From the NCBI GenBank assembly GCA_016700175.1, contig CP065003.1, positions 1,002,001-1,066,000 on the forward strand: 64,000 nucleotides of DNA, written 5' to 3'. Below are positions 27,260 through 35,843 of this stretch, one piece after another. The notes beneath the pieces are model-generated. The model worked only from the letters and a program-made list of their open reading frames with translations. It ran no database searches and was not told the origin of the DNA. This DNA comes from Acidobacteriota bacterium. GTDB lineage: Bacteria > Acidobacteriota > Blastocatellia > Pyrinomonadales > Pyrinomonadaceae. The translations under genes and the position numbers were made by a program. How positions within the stretch are numbered: the first letter of the stretch is position 1; every line of letters starts with the position of its first letter.

Positions 27260-27666
27260 TCGCAGTTCTCCAGCAGATACCTGATCAGGTCGGTCGTTGT
27301 AACGATCCCCGCGATCTCGCCCCCCTCAACGACGGGCAGCGCATGGATTTTCCCGTCTTTCAGCAGCTCCGCCGCTTCGCGGACCGTCTGGTCCTTTCGG
27401 ATAGTGACAACCGACCGCGTCATGAGGTTTTCTGTGCGCAGGAAGTCCCACATCGCCTCGACAACGTTTGCGGAGTTGGGATCATTGACGAAGCTCACCC
27501 GCTCGAGGTCGGTCCGGCTGATGATGCCTACCAGGCGTCCGCCGTCCACGACCGGCAAATGATGGATCGAATGCTCCTTCGCAATCCTGTAAACGTCAGG
27601 GAGCGGGGTGTCTACTGAGACCGTAACCGGCTGTACGGTCATGATTTCGGAGATCGTCGCGTTCAT
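27256..27666 (-). CDS. Two-CBS-domain protein
   Basis: The 136-residue cytoplasmic protein consists of a tandem CBS pair. The first repeat is MTVQPVTVSVDTPLPDVYRI...HHLPVVDGGRLVGIISRTDL, and the second is MTRSVVTIRKDQTVREAAEL...HALPVVEGGEIAGIVTTTDL. Such modules bind adenosine nucleotides as energy sensors. The frame is open far upstream, but ATG 27666 (MNATISEIM) follows AAGGATATCAC and starts at the domain boundary. It is transcribed divergently from the 5-oxoprolinase operon. Its partner is unknown. Confidence 0.9.
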   Translation of the reverse strand: MNATISEIMTVQPVTVSVDTPLPDVYRIAKEHSIHHLPVVDGGRLVGIISRTDLERVSFVNDPNSANVVEAMWDFLRTENLMTRSVVTIRKDQTVREAAELLKDGKIHALPVVEGGEIAGIVTTTDLIRYLLENCD

Positions 27667-27748
27667 TGTGATATCCTTGGGGGCCTTGAAATGGCGGTCT
27701 GTGTTTCTATTATCGCACGTCATTCCCAAACGCTTAATCCGGCAGACT

Positions 27749-27928
27749 ATGAAGAAGATCGAACTGAAGGAGATATGCAGCGAGGTCGAGATAACTCTCA
27801 ACAACCTCCGCGACTGCGAGATCGAGGAAGCCGACGGCACGATCTCGGTCGTGTTTGGCCGCAGAGGGATGTCACTCCGCGACGAATCTGAGTCGGGACC
27901 GAAGGAGAACGAGACCGATGAAGGCTGA
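27749..27928 (+). CDS. 59-residue protein, possibly a BCCP N-terminal-like remnant
   Basis: The short ORF MKKIELKEICSEVEITLNNL has the helix-then-strand look of the N-terminal segment of biotin carboxyl carrier proteins (…LKEI…CEIEEADGTISVVFGR, compare the E-x-G-x-x-x-x-x-x-R strand there). The biotinyl domain with its MKM lysine is absent. It ends 11 bases inside pxpB, so translation is probably coupled. Biotin carrier and carboxylase genes are often found in other pxp clusters, which makes a decayed relative plausible but not proven. Confidence 0.5.
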   Translation: MKKIELKEICSEVEITLNNLRDCEIEEADGTISVVFGRRGMSLRDESESGPKENETDEG

Positions 27929-28601
27929 ACCGCTGGACTTTGAGATCTTACCTCTTGGCGAGGACTGCGCGGTCATCTCGCTCGGGAACGTGATCTCGGA
28001 GGACGTCAACCGGCGCGCCGTATCGATCGCCGAAGCGGTCAACTCTTTCGGATTCGAGGCCCTTATCGAGGCCGCGCCCGCATATAGTTCGGTCGCCGTA
28101 TATTACGATCCCCGGAAGGCGCGGTCAGGTGTGATGACGCCTTTCCAGATCGTAAGGACTCTCCTCAAGCAGATAGTCCCCGCGGCAGTGACTTCGGCGA
28201 CCGCCGAAGAGAGGGTCCACACGGTTCCTGCAACCTTCGGCGGCGAACACGGACCCGACCTAAAAGAGGTCGCGGACAGAAGAGGGCTCTCTGCGGACGA
28301 GGTCGTCGAGATCTTCCTGTCCCGCAATTACAGGGTCTTCATGCTCGGCTTCCTACCGGGCTTTCCGTATCTCGGAACGCTGGATCAAAGAATCGCCACT
28401 TCGCGAAGAAGCACACCGAGGACCCTTGTGCCGGCTGGCAGCATAGGGATCGCGGGATCTCAGACAGGGATATATCCGTTCGATTCGCCCGGCGGCTGGC
28501 AGCTGATCGGAAGGACCGATGTTATCGTCTTCGATCCCGGTTCGGAAGAACCCGCGATGTTCCGGCCCGGTGATTCGGTCCGTTTCACCGAGGCCCCCTG
28601 A
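27918..28601 (+). CDS. pxpB: 5-oxoprolinase subunit PxpB (KipI family)
   Basis: PxpB with PxpA and PxpC forms the ATP-dependent 5-oxoprolinase that opens pyroglutamate to glutamate. The 227-residue protein has the KipI/allophanate-hydrolase subunit 1 hallmarks: LPLGEDCAVISLGN near the start, EIFLSRNYRVFMLGFLPGFP in the middle, RSTPRTLVPAGSIGIAGSQT and YPFDSPGGWQLIGRT. Its ATG lies inside the preceding 59-residue ORF, and pxpC starts 13 bases after its stop. The Bacillus homologue KipI was first known as an inhibitor of the KinA kinase, but the operon context here supports the enzyme role. Confidence 0.93.
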   Translation: MKAEPLDFEILPLGEDCAVISLGNVISEDVNRRAVSIAEAVNSFGFEALIEAAPAYSSVAVYYDPRKARSGVMTPFQIVRTLLKQIVPAAVTSATAEERVHTVPATFGGEHGPDLKEVADRRGLSADEVVEIFLSRNYRVFMLGFLPGFPYLGTLDQRIATSRRSTPRTLVPAGSIGIAGSQTGIYPFDSPGGWQLIGRTDVIVFDPGSEEPAMFRPGDSVRFTEAP

Positions 28602-28613
28602 TCTCTTCGGCAG

Positions 28614-29567
28614 ATGTCCCTGAAGATCACAAAAGCCGGCATTCTAGACACCGTCCAGGACCTGGGCCGGACCGGGTACCGCGCCCTCGGCGTGAATCCG
28701 GGAGGAGCCGCGGACCGCGACGCGGTCCGGATCCTGAACACGCTTCTGGGAAACGACGAGAACGCCGCCGTGATCGAGATGCACTTCCCTGCCGCGACTA
28801 TCGAATTCGAAACGGATTCGGTGATCGCGGTAGGAGGCGCACACTTTCGGCCGCATCTCGAAGGCTTTTCCATCCCCGAATGGACCTCGCTCCCCGTCAA
28901 GAAAAGCGAGTCTCTCAGCTTTGCCGGAAGAAACTACGGTGCCCGGGTGTATCTGGCGGTGCGGGGCGGGATCGAAACAGAACAGTGGCTCGGAAGCTCC
29001 AGTACCAATCTGTTCGTGAAAGCGGGAGGCGCTGGAGGAAGGCGGCTTGAAAAGGGCGACGTCCTCGGAACCGGGATCGAGAACGCTTTCGGCCCGTCAG
29101 GACTTCGCGCCGGCCGGACCCTTACCGAGAGATTCCTACGACGGCCCGTATTGAGAGTGACCGAAGGCCCCGAGAATAATCTGCTCACGGCATTCAGCGC
29201 CAATGCTTTCGAGATCGAGGAGTTCGAAGTACGGCCGGATTCGAACCGAATGGGGATCCGGCTGGATGGTCCGCAGATTCACACCGTCGACGATGGCGAA
29301 CTCGTTTCCTCTGCCGTGGCGCCCGGGACTATCCAGCTGCTTCCGGACGGCAGTCCGCTTATCCTTGGAGCGGATTCGCAGACCACCGGCGGCTATCCGA
29401 GGATCGCGCGTGTCATCTCCGCGGACCTCTCGCTCGCGGCGCAGGCGTCTCACGGCGACCGGGTCCGGTTCCGGGCCGTTTCGCTCGAGGAGGCGTATGC
29501 GGCGATGTGCAGGTTTGAAAAGGACTTGTCTTTTCTGCGTTTGGGACTAAGATTTAGGGCACCGTGA
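28614..29567 (+). CDS. pxpC: 5-oxoprolinase subunit PxpC (KipA family)
   Basis: The 317-residue protein has the biotin-dependent carboxyltransferase-like fold of KipA/PxpC. It starts with ITKAGILDTVQDLGRTGYRA and has ALGVNPGGAADRDAVRILNT, YLAVRGGIETEQWLGSSSTN and GIQLLPDGSPLILGADSQTT-like (TIQLLPDGSPLILGADSQTT), all conserved blocks of the family. It works with PxpB as the ATP-using half of 5-oxoprolinase. The GTG start of pxpA overlaps its stop by 4 bases, a sign of tight coupling. Confidence 0.93.
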   Translation: MSLKITKAGILDTVQDLGRTGYRALGVNPGGAADRDAVRILNTLLGNDENAAVIEMHFPAATIEFETDSVIAVGGAHFRPHLEGFSIPEWTSLPVKKSESLSFAGRNYGARVYLAVRGGIETEQWLGSSSTNLFVKAGGAGGRRLEKGDVLGTGIENAFGPSGLRAGRTLTERFLRRPVLRVTEGPENNLLTAFSANAFEIEEFEVRPDSNRMGIRLDGPQIHTVDDGELVSSAVAPGTIQLLPDGSPLILGADSQTTGGYPRIARVISADLSLAAQASHGDRVRFRAVSLEEAYAAMCRFEKDLSFLRLGLRFRAP

Positions 29568-30319
29568 GATCGATAGACCTAAACTGCGACATGGGCGAGA
29601 GCTTCGGCGCCTGGACGATGGGAAACGACCGGGAGATCCTTCCGCTCGTCTCGTCGGCGAACATCGCCTGCGGATTCCACGCCGGAGATCCCTCGACGAT
29701 CGCCGAGACCGTCGCGCTCGCGATCGAAGCCGGAGTGGCGATCGGCGCTCATCCTTCATACCCCGACATACAGGGATTCGGCAGGCGCGAGATGTCTTTG
29801 TCGCCGAGGGAGATACGCGACTTCGTGATCTACCAGGTCTCGGCTTTGAAGGGGATCTGCGAAACGTTCGGAGGCAGGCTCCACCACGTGAAGCCCCACG
29901 GCGCACTTTACAACCGCGCCGCGCGCGATCCGGAAGCCGCGGAAGCGATCGCCGATGCGGTGGCGGCGGTCGACGGGGGGCTCTTTGTATACGGGCTTTC
30001 CGGAGGCGATCTCGTAAGCGCCGCGGAGAACTCGGGGCTCCGGACCGCTTCAGAGGTTTTCGCCGATCGGACCTATATGTCCGACGGCACACTCACGCCG
30101 CGCTCGAGGCCGGACGCGCTGATCACGTCGCCTGGAGAAGCGGCGGACCGCGCGCTTTCGATGGCGCGCGAAGGCGAGGTCGCCTCGGTTGACGGCGCCC
30201 TCGTAAAGGTCAGGTCGGAGACGATCTGCATTCACGGCGACGGACCACACGCTCTGGATTTTGCCAGGGCGATACGCGCGGCGCTCGATGAAGCGGAGAT
30301 CGAGGTCAAGGCTCCCTGA
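29564..30319 (+). CDS. pxpA: 5-oxoprolinase subunit PxpA (LamB/YcsF family)
   Basis: The 251-residue protein has the YcsF family blocks: IDLNCDMGESFGAWTMGNDR, SSANIACGFHAGDPSTI, GAHPSYPDIQGFGRREM, HHVKPHGALYNRAARDPEAA and IHGDGPHALDFARAIRAAL. The conserved Asp, His and Glu residues of these blocks line the active site. It completes the pxpBCA set. The start is GTG at 29564 within the GTGA overlap with pxpC, and the first residues fit the family start (xIDLNCDxGE). The NRAMP-like gene follows after 13 bases. Confidence 0.95.
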   Translation: MRSIDLNCDMGESFGAWTMGNDREILPLVSSANIACGFHAGDPSTIAETVALAIEAGVAIGAHPSYPDIQGFGRREMSLSPREIRDFVIYQVSALKGICETFGGRLHHVKPHGALYNRAARDPEAAEAIADAVAAVDGGLFVYGLSGGDLVSAAENSGLRTASEVFADRTYMSDGTLTPRSRPDALITSPGEAADRALSMAREGEVASVDGALVKVRSETICIHGDGPHALDFARAIRAALDEAEIEVKAP

Positions 30320-30332
30320 TCCTTCACGCCCG

Positions 30333-31529
30333 ATGAACAAGAAGCTCGCCTCATCAGCCTTTCTCGGAGCCGCGTTCCTGATGGCCACATCCGCCGTCGG
30401 CCCCGGGTTCCTTACTCAGACAGCAAAATTCACGAAAGACTATCTCGCCAGCTTCGGATTCGTGATCTTGCTTTCGGTGGTCCTGGACATCGTCGCCCAG
30501 CTGAACATATGGCGGGTTCTGACCGTCAGCGGAAAACGCGGACAGGATGTCGCGAACGAGACGCTGTTCGGAAGCGGATACGTCCTTGCGGTGCTGATCG
30601 TCTTCGGCGGGCTCGCGTTCAACATCGGTAACATTGCGGGAGCCGGGCTGGGGTTCAACGTGCTTTTCGGCCTCGCTCCGGAGTACGGAGCTCTGATCAG
30701 CGCCTGCATAGGCATCGCCATTTTCCTTTTCAAGGACGCCGGGAAGGCGATGGACACGTTCGTGAAAGTGCTCGGATTCGTGATGCTCGGCCTGATCGTG
30801 TACGTGGTTTTTGTGTCGAGTCCCGACGTGGGCAAGGCAGCGTACCGGACCGTCTGGCCGGAGACCATATCGCCGTTCGCGATCGTTACGCTGGTCGGAG
30901 GCACTGTCGGAGGCTACATAACGTTCGCCGGAGCTCACCGGCTGATCGATGCGGGCGCGACGGGCGAGGATTCGCTCAAGGAAGTGAATACGTCAGCGAC
31001 GACGGGGATCGTGCTCACGGCTGTGATCCGTTTCCTTTTGTTCCTTGCGGCGTTCGGGGTGATCGGGATGGGACTCGCGATCGACGACTCGAACCCGCCG
31101 GCGTCGGTGTTCCGGAACGCTGCGGGCGAGATCGGATACAAGCTGTTCGGAGTGGTGATGTGGGCGGCGGCGATCACGTCGGTGGTCGGAGCGGCGTACA
31201 CGTCCGTGTCGTTCCTGAAGACGTTCAGCGCGAAGATCGACAAGAACTCCAGGTATTTCGTGATCGCGTTCATCCTCTTTTCGACGCTGGTCTTCGTGCT
31301 GGTCGGAAGGCCGGTCCTGGTACTCGTGCTGGCGGGCACGTTCAACGGCTTCATTCTCCCGGTCGGCCTCGGGCTGGTGCTCGCCGCATCAAGGAGGAAA
31401 AAGACGGTAGGCGATTACAGGCATCCGTTCTGGCTTCAGCTCTCTGGGTGGTTGGTCGTCGCCGTGATGCTCTTCTTCAGCCTTTGGACGATCATCGCGC
31501 CGCTGCTGAGCGCGCCCGCGATTCCATAA
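30333..31529 (+). CDS. NRAMP-like transporter linked to 5-oxoprolinase (YcsG-like)
   Basis: The 398-residue protein has about eleven membrane spans. The first conserved block reads SAVGPGFLTQTAKFTKDYLA and the sixth-span block GGYITFAGAHRLIDAG, so both metal-binding motifs (DPGN and MPH) of true Nramp proteins are missing. This matches the YcsG-type branch that sits beside ycsF/kipI/kipA in Bacillus. Position at the end of the pxp operon suggests that it imports the substrate (5-oxoproline or a related solute) rather than a metal; this is inference from context. ATG 30333 is used because it starts the first hydrophobic stretch. Confidence 0.85.
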   Translation: MNKKLASSAFLGAAFLMATSAVGPGFLTQTAKFTKDYLASFGFVILLSVVLDIVAQLNIWRVLTVSGKRGQDVANETLFGSGYVLAVLIVFGGLAFNIGNIAGAGLGFNVLFGLAPEYGALISACIGIAIFLFKDAGKAMDTFVKVLGFVMLGLIVYVVFVSSPDVGKAAYRTVWPETISPFAIVTLVGGTVGGYITFAGAHRLIDAGATGEDSLKEVNTSATTGIVLTAVIRFLLFLAAFGVIGMGLAIDDSNPPASVFRNAAGEIGYKLFGVVMWAAAITSVVGAAYTSVSFLKTFSAKIDKNSRYFVIAFILFSTLVFVLVGRPVLVLVLAGTFNGFILPVGLGLVLAASRRKKTVGDYRHPFWLQLSGWLVVAVMLFFSLWTIIAPLLSAPAIP

Positions 31530-31610
31530 CGATTCGATTGAAACGCGTATCCGCAGAGCGTTTTCGATCTCGGCAAGTGGCCTGATCGATCATTCGGAAT
31601 CTCGAGAACA

Positions 31611-31702
31611 TCAGTTGCCCCCGGCTTCAGCGGGGGAGGCGGGCGGTTGCGGAACATATATCAGGGGCTTTAGCCCCAAAATCAGCCGGCTGAAGCCGGC
31701 GG
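31611..31702. repeat. Half copy of the four-hairpin repeat
   Basis: TCAGTTGCCCCCGGCTTCAG (from 31611) begins like the full 140-bp element. It continues with GGGGCTTTAGCCCC and GCCGGCTGAAGCCGGC hairpins but lacks the closing GGGGCAACTGA arm. It lies 82 bases after the NRAMP-like gene. Confidence 0.8.
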
Positions 31703-31800
31703 AATAATCTATTGACGCGTTCGATCGGGGCTGTCTCAAAAGGCACTCTTGTGTCGGTCGATATTCGCGCAGGATGGCGTGACATCCTGTATGCGGAAGA

Positions 31801-31941
31801 TCAATTGCCCCTCGCTTTAGCGGGGGGTTCTCAGTGACCCCTAACCTGAAAGGGGCTTTAGCCCCGAGAACAGCCGGCTAAAGCCGGCCATCGATCTCAG
31901 GGGGTCCCTCTTTATCCCCCCGTTGAAACGGGGGGCAACTT
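31801..31941. repeat. Four-hairpin (cloverleaf-like) repeat, copy 2
   Basis: The outer arms are TCAATTGCCCC (from 31801) and GGGGGGCAACTTA (to about 31942). Internal hairpins are CGCTTTAGCG, GGGGCTTTAGCCCC, GCCGGCTAAAGCCGGC and CCCCGTTGAAACGGGG. Several core bases differ from copy 1 on both sides of a stem, so pairing is kept where sequence is not. Apart from these repeats and a terminator, the 610-base gap holds no gene that I can support. Confidence 0.85.
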
Positions 31942-32056
31942 ATATCGTTTGTCCTAAGAATTATCCTCACCCGGTCAGGGCACGAAGAGGCACTGCTTTT
32001 AAGACACCCCCCAACTGATCGCGTCGAGGAAGCCAAAAGCGCCCCCACAACCATGA

Positions 32057-32089
32057 AAGGCCGCCGGAATATGTCATCCCGGCGGCCTT
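32057..32089 (-). terminator. Terminator-like hairpin after the Hsp20 gene
   Basis: AAGGCCGCCGG (32057-32067) pairs with CCGGCGGCCTT (32079-32089). It lies 52 bases after the Hsp20 stop on the minus strand; the T-run is weak. Confidence 0.55.
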
Positions 32090-32140
32090 GTCTTATCCTT
32101 CCCCTTGATCGGTCTCTTGGCGGAGTTCAATGCGTTTCGA

Positions 32141-32728
32141 TCACTTCCCTGCAGTCATCTTCTTCGGCTCCGCGTCGGCGATCTCGATCCTCTTGGTCTC
32201 GGTCGCCGGCTCCGTGGCCGCGAACGTGATCTCAAGCACGCCGTCCTTGAAGACGGCCTTGGCGTCATTGGTGTCTACGCCTTCCGGAAGCGGCATCTTC
32301 CTGTAGAAATCACCATAGGTGAATTCGGAACGGAAGTAGTCTTCCTTCTTTTCCTCGAATTTCTTTTCTCTCTTGCCCTTCAGAGTCACGAAATGTTCAT
32401 CGACATCGACCACGATGTCTTCTTTCTTCATTCCCGGCAGTTCCGCCTTCACCACGAAGTGGTCGTCCTTTCGAAACGTCTCGAACTTCGGCGTCCATTC
32501 GGCGCGCTCAGTTCTTATCGCTTCAAAGGGATACGTTTCAAAGAACCCCGGCAGGTCGTAATTGAAGAGCCTGGGCCTCATTTCGTCGAACATCCGCATG
32601 AGCGCGAACGGCCTTCGGAACATCATCGGGTCCCTGAAAGGAAAGTCCGTGTTCCACAGATCCATAGCGGCCGGAGTTTTCTCGGCGCGTTCGATCTTCA
32701 TTTCCTTCTCCTTGTTTTTCTTTGACAT
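32141..32728 (-). CDS. Hsp20/alpha-crystallin small heat-shock protein
   Basis: The 195-residue protein carries an alpha-crystallin domain at about residues 75-175: DDHFVVKAELPGMKKEDIVV, EHFVTLKGKREKKFEEKKED, YRSEFTYGDFYRKMPLP-like, and the A-x-x-x-x-G-V-L motif in KAVFKDGVLEITFA. It holds unfolded proteins in the cytoplasm as an ATP-independent oligomeric chaperone. ATG 32728 follows GGGAGGTAACAACA, an excellent ribosome-binding site, and the upstream open frame was rejected. The C-terminal IxI oligomerisation motif is approximated by RIEIADAEP. Confidence 0.92.
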   Translation of the reverse strand: MSKKNKEKEMKIERAEKTPAAMDLWNTDFPFRDPMMFRRPFALMRMFDEMRPRLFNYDLPGFFETYPFEAIRTERAEWTPKFETFRKDDHFVVKAELPGMKKEDIVVDVDEHFVTLKGKREKKFEEKKEDYFRSEFTYGDFYRKMPLPEGVDTNDAKAVFKDGVLEITFAATEPATETKRIEIADAEPKKMTAGK

Positions 32729-33228
32729 TGTTGTTACCTCCCGAAACCGGCGATCCGGTTCCGCAAATCCCTTCCCGGCCGATTCCGGGCGCAGGACCAC
32801 GACTATTGGAAGTGCAACCGATGTACCGTTCGTAACGGTCCGATTTTTGGCTTTCTGCGCCGTGCGTCCCGCCGCCGGATCGCGGAATCTTCCGCAACGT
32901 CCCGCGAGGTTTCGCGGCCCGGAAACATCCCGATATCCCGCCCTGTTCAGGGAGATGAAGGGGCACTTACGGCGCGGGCCCGTGGCGAAAGACCAGCATC
33001 TGGGAAAGTAAATGTTGACTATTCGAGAGGGCTGAACTTAAACTCTAGCAACCTTAACGGTTTAGCAACTGTTCTCCGAAAGCATTTCAGGCAGACATCG
33101 TCCGGCAAAGGCCGGAGCGAGCGTTTCGAAAGCTTTATAATCCATCGTTCGTTCCCTGAGCCGGGAGCAGTTCGGGCAGCTCCCAACGGCATTGTCCGCC
33201 TGCGATTCCGCTTCACTTCAAGGGAATT
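32729..33228. other. 500-base gap between Hsp20 and sdhC, no gene seen
   Basis: The stretch between the divergent Hsp20 and sdh genes holds no supported ORF and none of the repeat families found elsewhere. A possible sdh promoter is TTGACT (33013-33018) with TAAACT about 18 bases later, which would give a leader of roughly 185 bases. I see no clear CIRCE or HAIR element for Hsp20. Confidence 0.4.
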
Positions 33229-34032
33229 ATGACTTCAAAGAGTTTTTCGCTCTCACCGAGGAGATCGTTCGGCGAGACGCTCAGGAAGGAGGCGTGGTGG
33301 ATCTATCCGCTGTTCGTTTTCCTGGGGCTCGGCGCGTTCGTGGTCTATTCGACCTGGGCGGCGTTCCAGGCGGAGCATTACCGGTTCGGCCCTTATCTCT
33401 CGCCTTTCTACTCGCCGGAGCTTCTGGGATCCGAACACGCGTGGTTCGGCGCAAAGCCCGCGTGGATCCCGGACTGGCTTCCCTTCTCTCCCGCGTTTCT
33501 GATCCTTTGGGCACCCGCGGGATTCAGGCTGACGTGTTACTACTACCGGGGCGCGTATTACAAGGCGTTCTGGGCCGATCCGCCTTCGTGCGCCGTCGGC
33601 GAGCCGAGAAGCAGCTACCGGGGCGAGCGGAAATTCCCTCTGATCCTGCAGAACGTGCACCGGTATTTTCTGTATCTGGCGCTCGTGTTCCTCATCTTCC
33701 TCCTCCACGATGTGTGGGAGGCGTTGTGGTTCGTTAACCCGTCGACCGGCGGGACCGAATTCGGGATCGGGGTCGGCACGATCATCCTGGCGGCAAACGT
33801 GTTCTTCCTGGGAGGCTACACGCTCGGCTGCCACTCGCTGAGGCACCTGATCGGCGGCAGCGTCGATGAGATCTCGAAGTTCAAGCTCCGCTGGGACGGC
33901 TACCGATGCGTGACCTGTCTCAACAACCGGCACATGGTCTGGGCGTGGTGCAGCCTTTTCGTCGTCGGTTTCTCTGACGTTTATGTCCGCCTCTGTTCGA
34001 TGGGGATCTGGACCGACTGGAGGATCCTCTGA
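33229..34032 (+). CDS. sdhC: Succinate dehydrogenase membrane subunit (Sdh1-type)
   Basis: The 267-residue membrane subunit has about five hydrophobic segments (WWIYPLFVFLGLGAFVVYST, WLPFSPAFLILWAPAGFRLT, YFLYLALVFLIFLLHDVWEA, GVGTIILAANVFFLGGYTLG, WAWCSLFVVGFSDVYVRLCS). Histidines in NVHRYF and GCHSLRHLIGG are candidate heme or quinone ligands. The length and the CxxxY-rich second region match the membrane subunit of mycobacterial Sdh1-like complexes rather than the paired SdhC/SdhD of enterobacteria. It starts after AAGGGAATT and its stop overlaps the sdhA start region (34032), so all three sdh genes are coupled. Confidence 0.8.
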   Translation: MTSKSFSLSPRRSFGETLRKEAWWIYPLFVFLGLGAFVVYSTWAAFQAEHYRFGPYLSPFYSPELLGSEHAWFGAKPAWIPDWLPFSPAFLILWAPAGFRLTCYYYRGAYYKAFWADPPSCAVGEPRSSYRGERKFPLILQNVHRYFLYLALVFLIFLLHDVWEALWFVNPSTGGTEFGIGVGTIILAANVFFLGGYTLGCHSLRHLIGGSVDEISKFKLRWDGYRCVTCLNNRHMVWAWCSLFVVGFSDVYVRLCSMGIWTDWRIL

Positions 34033-35843
34033 TGCCGGAACACGATTCATTCGAACACGACGTGATCGTCATAGGCGCGGGAGGCGCGGGCTTGCGCGCC
34101 GCGATCGAGGCGTCCGCGCAGGGAGTCTCGGTCGGGCTGATCTGCAAATCGCTTCTCGGGAAAGCGCACACCGTGATGGCCGAAGGCGGAATGGCGGCGG
34201 CGATCGCAAACGTCGACGAGCGCGACAACTGGAAGGTCCATTTCTCGGACACGATGCGCGGCGGACAGTACGTGAACAACTGGAAGATGGCGGAGCTTCA
34301 CGCGAAAGAAGCTCCGGACCGGGTCCGCGAGCTCGAGGCCTGGGGAGCCGTCTTCGACCGCACGCCGGACGGCAAGATCCTGCAAAGGAACTTCGGGGGC
34401 CACAAGTACCCGAGGCTGGCGCACGTCGGAGACCGCACGGGGCTAGAGATGATCCGCACGCTCCAGGATCACGGCATCCACCAGGGGATCGAGGTCCATA
34501 TGGAGGTCACCGTCGTCGCTCTTCTAAAGGACGGCGACCGGGTTGCGGGAGCTCTCGCATACGAACGCGAGAAGGGCAGGTTCCGGGTATTCAAGGCCAA
34601 GGCAGTGGTCTTGGCCACCGGCGGCGTCGGGCGAGCGTTCAAGATCTCTTCGAACAGCTGGGAGTACACCGGCGACGGCCATTCGCTCGCTTATCATGCG
34701 GGAGCCGAGCTTCAGGATATGGAGTTCGTCCAGTTCCATCCCACCGGAATGGTCTTTCCTCCGAGCGTGCGCGGGATACTCGTGACGGAAGGCGTCCGCG
34801 GCGAGGGCGGGATCCTCAAGAACAACCGCGGCGAGCGGTTCATGTTCGACGACATTCCCGATCTCTACAAGGACCAGACCGCCGACAATCCCGAGGAAGG
34901 CTGGCGATACACACAGGGAGACAAATCTGCGCGCAGGCCGCCCGAGCTTCTCACCCGGGACCACGTCGCGAGATGCATCGTGCGCGAGATCCGCGAGGGC
35001 CGGGGCAGCCCGAACGGCGGTGTGTTCCTCGACATCGCCTGGATCAAGGAAAAGCGGGGCGACGCGGAAGCGCACATCAAGAAGAAGCTGCCTTCGATGT
35101 ACCATCAGTTCAAACAGCTGGCGGACATCGACATCACGAAAGAGCCTATGGAGGTCGGCCCGACGACCCATTACATGATGGGCGGAATAAGGGTCGATGC
35201 GGAGACGCAGATGTCCACGATCCCGGGCCTTTTCGCGGCCGGAGAATGCGCGGTCGGGCTTCACGGCGCGAATCGGCTCGGCGGTAACTCACTCTCCGAC
35301 TTGCTCGTGTTCGGGAAACGCGCCGGGGAATTCGCGGCGAAGTTCGCTGCGGAGAACGGCGGCGTCACCATCGACAATGCGCAGGTCGACGATGAGACGA
35401 AAAAAGCCCTCGCGCCTTTCGAGGCCTCGCGCACGGAGAACCCGTACGAGATCCAGGCGGACCTTCAGGAGATGATGCAGGACAAGGTCGGCATCGTCAG
35501 AAAAGAGGAGGAAATGCTCGAGGCGGTCGCGGAGATCGGCGAGCTTTGGAAGCGAACCGCGAATGCAAAGGCTCCCGGGAATGTCGAATACAATCCGGGC
35601 TGGCACACGGCGCTCGATCTGGAGAACCTTTTGACGGTCTCGGAGGCGATCGCCCGTTCGGCGATCGAACGCAGGGAAAGCCGCGGCGCGCAGTTCCGCG
35701 AGGACTACCCGGAAAAGAAACCCGAGCTCGCGAAGTTCAATGTCGTGGTGAAGAAGGCGGAGGACGGTTCGATGGAGGTCTCGAGGGCGACGATACCGGA
35801 GATCGCTCCCGAGCTTTCGGAAATTATCAAGGAGATGGGTTGA
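34032..35843 (+). CDS. sdhA: Succinate dehydrogenase/fumarate reductase flavoprotein
   Basis: The 603-residue catalytic subunit oxidises succinate to fumarate with covalently bound FAD. It has the FAD-binding motif VIVIGAGGAGLRAAIEASAQ, the flavinylation histidine in GKAHTVMAEGGMAAAIANVD, the substrate loop QFHPTGMVFPPSVRGILVTE and the active-site block TTHYMMGGIRVDAETQ. It also has GLHGANRLGGNSLSDLLVFG. The C-terminal helical domain is complete. It begins at the last base of the sdhC stop and shares TGATG (35841-35845) with sdhB, so translation is coupled throughout the operon. Confidence 0.95.
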   Translation: MPEHDSFEHDVIVIGAGGAGLRAAIEASAQGVSVGLICKSLLGKAHTVMAEGGMAAAIANVDERDNWKVHFSDTMRGGQYVNNWKMAELHAKEAPDRVRELEAWGAVFDRTPDGKILQRNFGGHKYPRLAHVGDRTGLEMIRTLQDHGIHQGIEVHMEVTVVALLKDGDRVAGALAYEREKGRFRVFKAKAVVLATGGVGRAFKISSNSWEYTGDGHSLAYHAGAELQDMEFVQFHPTGMVFPPSVRGILVTEGVRGEGGILKNNRGERFMFDDIPDLYKDQTADNPEEGWRYTQGDKSARRPPELLTRDHVARCIVREIREGRGSPNGGVFLDIAWIKEKRGDAEAHIKKKLPSMYHQFKQLADIDITKEPMEVGPTTHYMMGGIRVDAETQMSTIPGLFAAGECAVGLHGANRLGGNSLSDLLVFGKRAGEFAAKFAAENGGVTIDNAQVDDETKKALAPFEASRTENPYEIQADLQEMMQDKVGIVRKEEEMLEAVAEIGELWKRTANAKAPGNVEYNPGWHTALDLENLLTVSEAIARSAIERRESRGAQFREDYPEKKPELAKFNVVVKKAEDGSMEVSRATIPEIAPELSEIIKEMG

